A model generated the notes under the pieces. That model made no database searches, was not told where the DNA came from, and saw nothing but the letters and a program-made list of their open reading frames with translations. A stretch of 64,000 bases of DNA from Phlebotomus papatasi. Its lineage: Eukaryota > Arthropoda > Insecta > Diptera > Psychodidae. Of this stretch, positions 1 through 12,900 are shown piece after piece (positions within the stretch are counted from its first letter, which is position 1; each line of letters opens with the position of its first letter). Made by a program: the position numbers and the translations under genes. Location: positions 40,920,001-40,984,000 of the forward strand of contig NC_077222.1 in the NCBI RefSeq assembly GCF_024763615.1. The letters are read 5' to 3'.

Positions 1-758
1 AAAATTATTTAAGAAGAACAAAAAAATCTCCCACGAAAAATCACACGCACGTTCAACAACAAAAGACCGAATATTTCCCCATTAGGCACTCAAATGGCCA
101 GAATGAAAATGAAAGATGAAAAAAAAATGTGTGTGGCAAAAAGAGGCGCAAAAGACATGAGAAATTTCATCGTCATGTTTCTTAATTGTCGACAGGTTAC
201 TCCTTGTCACTCAACTTTAATTGTTAATGTCTCACCTCTTTTTTTTCCTCAATCCCCACACCATTAATACACTTTTTGCAGTGCAACAAACACCTCAATT
301 TTCTTGTCATATCGCACGGCTATTGCTTCAAATTTCATCTCCTGTTAGAGACATAACAATACAAAATATGCAAAAAAAAAAAGAATTCTTTAATAAGACT
401 ATTGCTTTTTGTCCAATTTCTCACTAATACGCCTTTAGGCCTCTCTCTCTATCACATAAATAACACCTCAAAATATGAGTCATATTGGTCTCAGCAAAAG
501 CAAAAAAAAACAACAACAATACCAAACAACATGAAAAGAAAGCTCAACTAGCTATTATACCAGCAATATTGATCACTTAGCACACAACCAAGTCTCTATT
601 TTTTTGCTACAGTCCAATGGGAAAAACACAAAGATCCTTCTTAAAAGATCAAGATCATTTCAAGATCGAATTCTTTCTGTTCCAAAAAAAAACAACTATA
701 TTCAAATTGGTGCTAAAAAAAAGTTTTCAATTTGTGTCTTATCTTGACTTTGTTTTAG
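1..758. other. intron sequence of the VWA gene
   Basis: AT-rich sequence with A runs and no coding or repeat structure I can support. It must be intronic because the exon at 759 starts mid-codon. Confidence 0.5.
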
Positions 759-988
759 GAATAAGTGTGACATACAGTTTCAAGAATACAAGGACAATTA
801 TGGCTGGAATCGAGAGTGTTAGGGAGTCTCATCAACCAAGATCAGAGGAGAAGGCTTTCATAGGGATTCTTCGGGCTTCAGAACTCATACCCTATGACAG
901 TGCAATATTCCTGTCTACAGATCGAGTTCCACAGAATGCCGAATTCTCCCAAGAAGCTGCGATTGTTCTTCTCAAAAAACGAATTCGA
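759..988 (+). CDS. VWA gene, first exon in window
   Basis: The acceptor is TTTTAG just before 759 and the donor is CGA|GTGAGT. The exon opens with two bases that complete a codon split with an upstream exon outside the window. It encodes the middle of the VWA domain, including ESVRESHQPRSEEKAF and SAIFLSTDRVPQ. Phase 0 at the donor. Confidence 0.85.
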
Positions 989-3900
989 GTGAGTTAATGA
1001 TTTTACAAGATTTTAAGATAAGTTTGCGACTAGACTTTAAAATTTAGATTTAGATTGTTGAAATCTAATATATTGCAATTGACATTTTCATAAAAATTTA
1101 ATTGTCGGTTTCTTACCGCTTTGAAGTCGTTCAGGTTTAATATATTTTAAAAGCCCATTCACTTGAGTATAATCTTTACAAAAAAAAAAAAAAAAACGGT
1201 TCCAAAATGCGTGTTTTAGAAGTGATATTGAGAAAAAATAGTGTTTTTTATCATTGGGGAAAGAATTATTGAAAACACGAATTTTGTTATCTTTTACTGT
1301 ATTATAAAAACACCGTGATAGTTTCTTAAAAATTCAATAATATACTAATAATTTGACACTTTATCCGAAGGAACCACGCATTCTATCCGGTGGCAGCCAA
1401 AATCTCGAAAGCCAACATCCCGAACGCTAAAATCTCGAAAAGGCTAAAATCCCGAAAGCCCAAATCCCGAAAGCCAAAATCCTGAAAGGCATGAAATTAT
1501 ATGGAGGAAAGTGTTTAGAATAATTTCCCAAGACACAGAAGATTTCCCTTTGCCTCCAGCAAGCGCGGGTACAATCGTGGGAGTAGCTATGACACTTTTA
1601 AGAATTAGAGATTTTGGCTTTCGGGATTTTGACCGGGGCCCGTATTTAGGAAGTACAATAGTCCTTTCTTCTTAAAATTAAATTTATAGTAAAAATATTG
1701 AAATGGAAATTTATTATATTTCACTTCTTTCAGAACAATTAGAGTAGAAGCATAAAAGATTTTTTTTTGCAAATTTATAATTCATTTTCTCGTATTTGAA
1801 CATAGATTATAACCAATTTAAGGACATTATATCCAATCAATTCTTGGTCATATCTGAAAAGTTTAATACCTAATCTATCCCACAATTCTGAGATCAACGG
1901 AAAACTTAGATCCTTATTGGGTTTAAACGTTCGAACTTTCAACGGGTTTTTTAGGAAAGTTCTCTCTGATATAACTTCGAATCGGTAAAGGAAAACCTCA
2001 ACCGGAGAGAGCTCTCAAATGGGGAAGGTTATTACTGAACGAGAGGATTGACTTCTTCCGTTTTATTCTTCTACAATATTTTGAGGATTCACTGGCAAAA
2101 TAAAAGAATCAAATTGATCCAAATTTGATCCTATTGCAAAAGATGGATCAAATTTCAAAGGTTGAATGCACATTTCTCATATTAGAACATATGTTAATTA
2201 GATCCATCCTTTGCAAAAGGATCCATTTTGATCCTTTCATTTTTACCAGTGTTGTTGTCCTTTTCATGAGATATCTAATCAACAGGAAAGATCACATATA
2301 TATACATATATAGGTGGGAAATGTTTACACGGAAAATCAAAAAGGGTCTAGATCTAGATTTTCCGTTCACTGTTAGTTCAATTTTTAAGCGGTAAATCTT
2401 TAAATCGACCTTCCGAAACTGATTTTCTTCAGTAAAGATCTTTCAATTTGAACTTTAAAATTTATTTAAGCCAAATCTGTTAAATACTTCACAATAACGA
2501 ATCTGAAATTGAAATATCCAACTTTTTTTTAAATGTTTTCTTTTTTTTTATCTTAAAGCTGATCAGGAAGACTTTTAATCTTATAATACAGAAAATTTTA
2601 AAGTAAAATTGGATTGGCCGTTAATTCAGAATCGTAAATCTTCAAATTTGACAAAAAAATATTTAACCTAAAACTTTAAGCTCTTTTTATTTAAGAATTG
2701 ATGAGTTAATGTTATGTTTTTGTTAAATTCTTTTAATGAGAAAAAATTATAATGTCACCTAAAAGACTTATAATACTTTCAGTGATAAAACTCAAAGAGA
2801 GAGCAGTAAGTTTTAACTTAAAGTGATTAGAAATTATAATAAAATGTTTTAAAAAAATTAAAAACAATAAAATAATAAAAAATTGGAACACTAACTAAAT
2901 TAAAAAAAAATAAAATAAAATCAAAATAAGAAAATTACAGCATGGTAAACAAATTTTACTTAAGCTTAGAATGCTCGATCACGTGACTTTAAAAATCATT
3001 CAAAATTATTTAGAATTAGCAAGATTTATTTCGAATAAATATTAATTTATCTGGTTAAAACCAGTTCATCCTTGTCATCAATTGCAAGACCTTTCCAACA
3101 AGAAATATACTTGTTACAGTCTTTTGAACCTTTGCCCTTGAGAAACCGGTTGAAAGAATAAATCAACGGAATTTTCGTATATCGTCGAGAGGTCCATCTA
3201 GATTTAGACTATAACTCTAAAACGAAAAAATGAAAAAAAAGATCACAAAACTTTTTTTTTTAGAAATCATCTAAATACATGGTTTTGAAGTGGAATGCTC
3301 CAACTTCTTATCAGTAATCGTTTGACTTCTAGTTCTGGAAAAACGAATAAACAGCGTTATATTATTTTTCATAAATCGTCTGATACGCGGTGATGTTGAA
3401 GGAAATGGTCCCAGGGAAAGGTGAAATTTGGAAGGTGGCAAAAATATGAGGGTTAAAAACTAGATAGATTATTGCTTTCTCGGTAGATAACCAGCAAACA
3501 AAAAATTTTATACCGTAGATGCAGGTGACTTTGCCCCCGTCCCCTGCTGTACGTGAGTTGTTTTATTAATACTAATTTGTTGCAATATTTGCAACAGTTG
3601 CAATAGTTGCAGTTGTTGCAATTTGGTTGCAATATTTTAGTCAGTATTTTAGTAAATTTGGTCCATTTGGTCAGTGAAACTCCAATGTAATAAAAGCAAA
3701 TAATTAAAAAGGAAATTGTACATTTTAAGTAGGGGAGACTGGGGCAAAAAGTCACAAATCGAGAAATTCAAAATTCAATATCTTCCAAAGTAAAAAAGAT
3801 AGCGGCTCAAATTTTTTTCTATATATAGTCTCCATAGACCTTCTTCAATGTCGTAAGTTTCTTAGAATTCGAACAAGGAATTTAGAAAATAAAATATATC

Positions 3901-6900
3901 GAAATTTTTAGTCATATTTTTGAAATATTTTCCTTGCAGAAGATAACAATTATTACCTACTTATTTACCAACACTGGTGAATATTTTCTAAATAATTTGG
4001 ATTCTTTGAATACGAAACTGCTACCTATTTTACAATTTGACAAAGATTCTTTGCTCTAGAAATGTTTTTATTAAAAACGACAACTTGGGGTAAAAAGTAA
4101 CAAAAGGTATAGAGCAAAAAATAACAAAAATCGAAGCAATTTCTGATGTCTCACGGCGAAAAGAAACGTCATTACCATGTCTCGCCGCTTGTTGTTTGCA
4201 TTGGTCAAACGATTTGCAGTCTTTTGTGTTTTTTTTTCTAAAATAGCTTGAAAAGCGCTTTCCTCCGTTTTCTCACTTTTTTTCGCAGAGAAAACGATGT
4301 TTTACAAAGGTGTAGATGAATAAATTTTCTATGAAAATGTGTCCTATCGGTATTTTTTTAAATTTACGGAAGCCCGTAATAAAGCGAATCAAAATGTAAT
4401 ACCCAATGTCTGGTACTATTTGCCCCAGCATTTTTGAGAATGGTCACAATTTCATTTCATATTTTACATTATTTCCTTACAAAACAGAATATTTCACTAA
4501 CCATTTCGAGCATTTTACTGTGATCAATATAATTGTTTACTACTATAGAATGTAGTAGAAATGTTTCTGTATTTCTAACAGAAAGTTCTAATGTAGGACA
4601 GCAGTGAAAATGATTCATATTGTATTATTTTACAACAGTAACAGTGAACAATGGATAAGCTTCCGTGAATTTCTTATCGTATTTTTGGTGCTTAAAAAAT
4701 AATACTCTGTTTAAGCTGGGGTCATCAGAACTTTTTGAACTTTTATATGACAAATTGTCTTCCAACCAACATCGAGGTAATCTTACTAGATCCTCAATTT
4801 AAACTTCTTTTCATTCTTTTTTAGCTCTACCTAATTTGGTTCGGAAAGCATGGTCAGGATGACAATGAATCACCTCATACTGTAATTGGTGGAATATTGG
4901 GGGAAGTTGCCCTGAGAACGGGTGGAGAGATAATACACATCACAGATGAGGCTGTGGAACCCAATGGAAATATTGGATTGGTAAATTTTGATGGGAAAAA
5001 GATATTTGCCCTTGACATTCTGACTTGTGCCTAAAACTCTTGGTATTTCTGTTTTCCATAAAGGTCACCCTGTTGCTGAGGAATGACCTCCAAGGATCTC
5101 ATCACTTCAGCCTACCTATTGACACAACGGCCGAAACGAGTCTCCACGTGAAGATTCACGGAAAAATGGACGAAGCCACACTGGAAACACCCAATGGTGG
5201 TTAGTTTTATAAAACAATTTAAATATTAGAGAACTCACACAAAACAATTAAAATACACACATTTTTTTTTTAAATTAACTATTCTGTTCTGCCATTGCAA
5301 ATCAATTTACTATGTATATTGCTGAGGAGATTATTATTATTTTTTCTTTATAAAATAATAGTTAATACCTATTATTGTAATTATTCCTCTCTTTGTCTCT
5401 GTTTATTATTTTTTTTTGTATATTTAACTATATCATTTTATTTTGCTTCTGTGAATTGTTTATCCTGCAATTTTCTCTCACCCAGTTCTAGACATAAACA
5501 GAATCTCTCTATCTATGAATTCTCTGACATCGAGGGATAATTTTCCAGAGAATAAAAGAAAAATATAGAGATGAAAAGGCAATAGAAAATGAAGAATACA
5601 TAATGTGGAAAGTACAAATAATTGTAGAATTGTTATGTAATAAATTTTACTCTAATTGTAAATATGAATTTGTTCTTCACTCTTTCTCTTCTCCTTCTCT
5701 ATATCTCTCTTCTATATTATCATTTCTTTTGTGGTAATTTTATGTGTAAACAAAATGTACAAAAAAATCAACTCTTTCAGGCAAAATAAGTTGTATAAAC
5801 AGAAAGAAAAAAATATCCACGGAGGCATAAACACCAAATAAATAATATGAAAGTGCTTCGGAAATATTATTGACCAACAAAACACAGAAAAATGATGAAT
5901 CAACATTGACATAATCACCTGGCAAAAGGAGTCAAGTTTTTTGCCAACAATCAACCCTACTCTCTGTGGACAAACTGAGCGGACAATCTCTTGCTTAAAA
6001 CAACCAAGACAGACCCTCCTTTAAGTAAAGCACCTGTGATAGTTGGAAAAATGTTGAAAACTATGCCTGAAAAACCATGAAAATGTCTTTTTCCCTCTCT
6101 ATCTCTTTTTTTCCTGGCTCTTTTTTGTGAAAGTGTGAAACATGTATTGCGAAGTGTTCCATTCTTCTTTGTCAACTCAAACGATTTCATCAATAAAAGT
6201 GCACTGTAAATACTCACATAAATTACTTATGGCCTCTTCTATGTCCAAATAGTTTAATTTTCACTGAGAGTGAGATGCCTTTCAAATAAAGATGATGAAA
6301 AATCTATTTTTGCACAGGCCAGCTGGTTTCTCTGTTTTTGTACTTGCACTTTTCGCAGCACCTTTCTCAGTTTGTCCCACCTGATTGTCTCAATAATTTT
6401 CAATGTCACCAACTAATTAACCACTAAATTGATGGTGCTTTTGATATATTTCACTCAGGTGTTACTAACCACACGCTCACACTATCAATTAATAGGAAAT
6501 TGGTGCGAAATTTTACACAAAATTCATTTTCTGCAAAATCCATAAACAAAAATCCAACCACTTTTGACGTCTCTTTCTGATGACGCATGCGCATGTCACC
6601 ACTAGGCCTATTCCAATAGCCCTCAAGGGGTATCTCATTTTACAAATTAAAAGATCCTGTACTTATACGTACATATTTTAAGATAAAAATTCTGTTTTTT
6701 TTTTGGAAATTGAAAAATTTTTTAAATAAACCCAGGTTGGAAAATCAGAACATACTCCTAATGGGATTTTCTTTATTAAAACTTATCAATATGAATCATA
6801 TATGAATAGATTTTCGATTTATCTGACGATGTTATCACATTTACCAATTAAAACTTTAATAATAATAATAACTTTAATTAATTCACAATAATTGCTGCTG

Positions 6901-9900
6901 GTGAGCGTCCAAATATGTGATTTGTATCTTGAATCGCTTAATGTTGAGAACTTGATGTATATTTATTCACAGAAAGTTTGATTTGGTCCGCAATAGTTGA
7001 TTTGAATTGATAATTTATTAATGCGATTTTCATATTAATTTTTTAATGTGAAACATATTTAAGCTTTAGGCCAATATTAAGTCAATTTAGATTATTGGAT
7101 ATTATTGATCATATTTTATTCATAGTTGCAGCAGTTGCGTAATTTTATACAGTGCCCGCTTTGTAATCCGGATGATTGGGAGACAATATGACAGGTGTCC
7201 GCTTCGTAATCCGGATGGATTTTTTGAATTTGTTCAACGTCTCGAAAATATAATACAAGTTTTTTTTTCTAGAATTAGAAGAACAGTTTTAAAGAAGCTT
7301 AAAAAGACACAATTAGAGAATTCTATGCTATTATACTTCATTTATTAAACAAAAACATCACGGAATAATTCATTTCATTGCCGAACACACGCATACATGA
7401 TGTCAAAATGATTTTAAATGTAACCGTCGATAACTCATCCGGATTACGGCGACCCGGATTAGACAGCGGGCACTGTATCAGAAAGCTTTATGGCCTCTAC
7501 ACACTAGAGAAATTTATTTCCGTATTGAAGAGGTTTTCTACCAAGCATAGTGATTTTACTTTATTATGGACATAAATCTAGTGTATAGAGGTCATTAGAC
7601 AGACATTAATGGTTGTATCGGCTGTTGCCGTATCTGTATTTCCTTTGTGTTAGCATTTCACGCAAGAGGCGACGTCTGTACTGGAACTTACACCAAATGC
7701 AGATACAAAACAAATACAGATATGATATAGATCAATGACACCGACGACCCCGACGACACGTGCTTTGAATTTTACTAAAATTGTGGCATTAAAATTGGAC
7801 TATTTGGAATAGCTGTTAATACTATTCTCCTAATGGCAAATACAAAGAGAAAAATTTTGATTTTGGATAATATTTTTTTGAATGCTAGCATATGTAGGGG
7901 AAAGTATCCTAATACCTATGCTTTGCATGGTTCAAAACTAAATATTTCCTATGTTTCTGAATAGATTTTCCCCCGCAATATAATTGAAAAACAATACACT
8001 TTCGTATTGGAAAGTGTTCGGTCAGTTATACTTGATGGAAATTTAATAACACGGATTATGACCTGGATTAGAATTTATTCCTTCTATAGCTTCACACTAC
8101 GTTTCGGGGATGTCTGTCCCCTTCTTGTCCCCTTGTCTTCCCTGTAGACCTGAAGAAGGGGACAAACATCCCCGAAACGTAGTGTGAAACTATAGAAGGA
8201 ATAAATTCTGATCCAGGTCATAATCCGTGTCATTAAATTTCCATCAAGACACTTTCCACTAGTTTTTAAAATATGGGTGCGATAAGTCATTTTTATTGAA
8301 AAACATAGCAAAAATTTAGTCCTTATAAACCTTGGGGCCGTGCAAAGCATGGGCACTTTCCCCTAATTATATTTTTTCTTTAAATTTTTAATTAAAGAAA
8401 TTAAAAATGAAAAAAGTACACAAGAAAACATTTAAATTTTTGTGTAAATCCTAAAGTACTATCCGGGAATGGAAAAGAACTTTTTTTTGCCAAATATCCA
8501 CAAGTTCAGAATCAGGATATCATCTATACGAAACACACGAAAAGTAACTCTAAAGATTGCCGCTCTGAATCTGAATAATGATAGGAACTCTAACGTTCCT
8601 ATTTCTATCCATATTCAGAGCGGCAATGACCTAAGTAACATCTATGGTCTGCTAAAGGAAGATCTAGATGACGAAAAAGACATTAAATTCACTCTAAGTT
8701 CACTTTTTTTCAAAAATATGTAGTTTACTTGTGGTTTTCACTTAAAAAAAATCGATCTTTTTGTTCTCTTGACTATTTTTTGAATAAATTTTCCTTTTAA
8801 ATTGCGTAAGTTGCATTTTCTTACATGATTGGTCGAAGAAAGTTTTCATCGCCTTAGCGAATTACAATCAAGGGAATTATTCCCATTGTACATATTATTT
8901 TTAATAAATGAAATGAAAAACAGTTGAAAAATTTGTCCAATACAACTACACAATGCTTTAAATTTTCTAAAATATCGTCAGCTCTAAAGAAGACTATTGT
9001 AAATCTAGAATGTAAACTTTACAGGAGAGAGGTTTAAAGTTTGACAGCTAAAATTTATATTTTATTAATTTCACTGCAATTAATATACTTTTAGCTTTTA
9101 AAACCATTTTATCATACTTTTAGGCATTCAATCTTTTCATTAACGCCACTAAAAAAAACATTAATAATTATTAAAAACGTATTTTAAATTAATACAAGGG
9201 AAAAAAGGTTCTAAAATTACATTTGGTCATAAAAAAAATCTTTTTTATTTTTATAAAAATGGCTCTAAGCTTTTAAAGTGCTGCATTGAGCACTGCTCAA
9301 AATGTCATTTTTTTACTGCTCATTTGTATAGTGTGCCTTATTACAACAGAATTTTAATATAACAATAGATATCATTAAATACAGACAAAAAAATAAAAAA
9401 ATTGGTGCCTTGACTTTTTTTTCTAAAAAAAAGATTATATTCAAACAAGTACGATTAATTTAAAAAAGCAAAAAAATGTAGATAATTATCAAATTTTATA
9501 GAGAAACAATCATTAATTTAATTCTTTCATGTGCAAATTAAGAACCCCTTCTTACTAAAACTTGGTTATAGATCTAATGCACTTGTTATTTATCTTTCTG
9601 TACTCTCTGGATTTCTAGACGTTCTTATAGACATCCTAAATCACAACGCAACTGTGAGAATGAATGAAATTTCTCTTCAAGATGAGGAAATTGATTTTTT
9701 GTTGAAGAATCTCACAAAGGGCCAATACGAATTGCGACTAACACCAAAGACACACGAATTATACACCGTACTTGTAAGGCTATTCACAACTGGAGTGTCT
9801 CGGATGAAAGACAAAAATGGTGAGTTTTGGTAAATTTAAAAATATTCTAGTAACGGTCGTAGTCACATTGCCTTTTTGATATAAGAAAAATTCCAAAAAT

Positions 9901-12900
9901 CCCATAAATTAGTTAAAAAGTTGCTTTAACACGCGATTAATAACAATTTATGAGACAGTATACTCTCTATTCTTTTACTTATCTATAACACTAGGTTAAA
10001 GGTTATTGGCCACACAACGGACAGAAAGAGAGAAAAATGGGAAAGAAATTGCAGAAAATGGTTACAATGTGCAAAATTTCGCAATTTACCTTATGTACAA
10101 AATTCAACAAAAAAGCGCAGTAAAACCTTAAGAAAGCTAAAAAGAGTTTTATGCAATTTCACACATTCCTCAAGATAACTTCACAAAATAACTTTCTTCC
10201 ACACCAAGCACTTTTTTTTTAATTCCTCAAATTTACTTCCATGCAACTCCTTCGAATGTTGAGAAAAGACTGATTTTGTAGCAAAAACACACGCGAAGAT
10301 TTCTATTCAATTGACCCTCTGAGCTGGAGAGTGAGAAGGAATAAAATGGAAGTATATAGAGAAAAAAAGCCAAAAGGAAAAACGTCTGTCGTTATTATCA
10401 AAAGCCCATTCGTAAACATTTCATCAACAAAATGTATTTAAGTTTTGATAGAGAAACACTGTTTTAGATTTTATTTCAGCTCCCTTATGATGAAATTGCT
10501 TGGTTCAAAAACGGGGTGATTCAGATTATATAGAGTTAATTGAATATAACACCATTATTTACACTTACACTGGAATGATCTAATTTCCCAAGACAAAGAG
10601 CAAAAAAAAGTAGACCAAAAATGCACAATGCTTAAGGACTTTGGTCAGAGGCATGTCATGATTATTGAGGAATATTACGTTGAAACACTTCCTCTGTGAT
10701 TCATATTCTTCCATCAAAATTTCATCACAGACTTAAAATAGATTAAATATCCACAGAAAAGAAAAATCAAAGATTTGTACAGTGCCCGCTCCCTAATCCG
10801 GATCGGCGTAATCCGGACGAGTTATCGACGGTTACGTTTAAAATAATTTTGAGGTTATGTATGCATGTGTGTTCAGCAATGAAAATGAATTATCCTGTGA
10901 TGTTTTTGTTTAATAAATGAAAATAATAGCATAGAATTCTCTAATTATGTCTTTTTAAGCTTCTTTAAAACTTTTATTCTATTTCTACAAAAAAACCTTG
11001 TATTATATTTTCAAGACGTTGAACAAATTCAAAAAATCCGTCCGGATTACGAAGCGGACATCTGTCATTTTGTCTCCCAATCATCCGGATTACAAAGCGG
11101 GCACTGTATAATTTGTATTTAAGAAAATTTTTTTACGACTTGTGAATGATTCCGGGAGTGTCAATGGGAAGAAAACACGCATCAATTGAACTCTCCTCAG
11201 ATAAGAGATTTTTTTTGTCTCTTTACTCGCAGAATCCACTAATCTCTCCCCGCGAGCATTATCTAATGCCGTCCATGACGTTGGTAGTTTCGCGAATCTC
11301 CAACAAAGATTTACGCTACATTGAGAATGACGCTCATGAAGCAAGTGCAAACATTATATGTAGGTCAAAAAGAACACCAAAAATTGAATCATTGACATTA
11401 ACATTTGAGAGGCCCTTGAATCCCACAAGAAAAAAAATTAATTATATAAAATTCATCCCGGACACTTTTTTTTGCAGTGGTCAGCAGAAGTGCTCCCATT
11501 CAGTTTCCGGACGAAATGAATGAGCCAGACTCGCTGGAGAACGATGTTGAGATTGTGGATGATCAGGAGGATGCTGAGGTGGAAGTATCAATTCCCAGAG
11601 ATACTAAAGTTTCGGAAAGGGTCATTGAATCGGTTATCACAATTAATATTTCACCTCAATCCAGACTGATGGCTAGTCCAGGAACTACAGCAATGGTAAG
11701 TTAGGTAACTCGGGAAAATTTGGAAGGTATGGGAGAAAGAAACAGATCCACAGTCCTTTAGGTAGAGGACGAAACTAAGAACTGATAAAATATATGCCCA
11801 CCATTAATGATTTTTTCAGAAAAGATAAAACGATTAAGATAATCGATTAAGATATCGACTTCTACAGGCTTTAGAGCTAATGCCCTAAGGGCCTCGACAA
11901 ACCTGAGGATTAGCCGAGAGACGGCTTAGTGTAATTATATTCGAAATAATGATTAAACTACATTTCCATAATTTTCCACTAAATCGTCTCGCGGCTTATG
12001 TCGTAAGTGTGTCTAGGGCATGGCATAAACTAGACAGACTATGCCCTAGACACACTTACGACTTAAGCCGATAGACAGCTTAACGTAATTATAATCAAAA
12101 TATTGATTTGACTAAATTTCCATCAGTTTTCCATTAAGCTGTTTCTCAGCTTAAGCCGAGAGACAGATTAGACAAAAACTGTCTCTCTTTAAGTCGTTTA
12201 AGTCGTAAGTGTGTCTAGGGTATTACGGTCTAAGCCGAGAGACAGCTTAGTTGGACTGTAGTCCAATCATTATTTTGATTATTACGTTACGCTGCCTTTC
12301 GACTTAAGCTGTAGGTTAATGATTTCTTCTCTAATTTCTCATAAGGCAGGATTTTTGGGGATTTGATTGACTTAGGATGGAATAGTAAAGATTAGCAAAA
12401 ATTCTCATTATTTAGGATTATCAGATCTTCTAATTTGTATAGAATAATTAATACAGTGAGACCTCGATAGAGTCAACTAATTATTTCCAGGCCCGTTGAC
12501 TCCATTGGATTCGGTGACTATATCGGAACCCGAAAAAAATCAATTAAAATGTGAAATTTTGATATAAAGGGTTATTATTTTATGTTTGTACTAGATAATT
12601 GATAAATTTAACACAATAGAAGAAAGTAATTTCATTTAGAACGTTCATGCCTTCTAATAATGCGAATTTCTTGTGTTTTTCGTAAGAGATTTGCACTAAA
12701 ATATCACGGAATTATCAGCAATTAGTGATCAACCAACTAATATTTAATAGAAATGTGTAAGTCTCTTAAGGTGTCTACACATTGAACACAATTTTCGTTA
12801 AAAATTGCTTTTTTGAAGGAAATTGGCTGCAGTGCTGTAGGCAGAAACGTCAAAATTCTGTCAAAAATGCAATTTTTGACAAAAATTGCTCCCAATGTGT

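Larger units (their letters stand above)
989..4824. other. first visible intron of the VWA gene
   Basis: 3.8-kb intron. It holds the AAATCCCGAAAG array (1385-1640), the TTGCAA-rich stretch (3580-3637) and the GGGGCAAAAAGT-ended element (3732-4429). At about 2100-2240 there are imperfect inverted GGATCAAA/TTTGATCC motifs. From 2320 to 3570 I see only AT-rich sequence. Confidence 0.6.

Noticed and set aside
5712..6217. hydrophobic minus-strand frames
   Set aside because: T-rich intron sequence gives Phe/Leu/Ile-rich frames by chance; no start context or splice evidence.
8469..8723. 84-codon ATG-started frame
   Set aside because: It spans an inverted repeat, lies inside an intron of the VWA gene and shows no family or splice support.
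11146..11523. 125-codon plus-strand frame before the VWA exon at 11478
   Set aside because: Out of frame with the exon that follows, no acceptor needed, and no domain. The neighbouring exon already joins properly at 11478.
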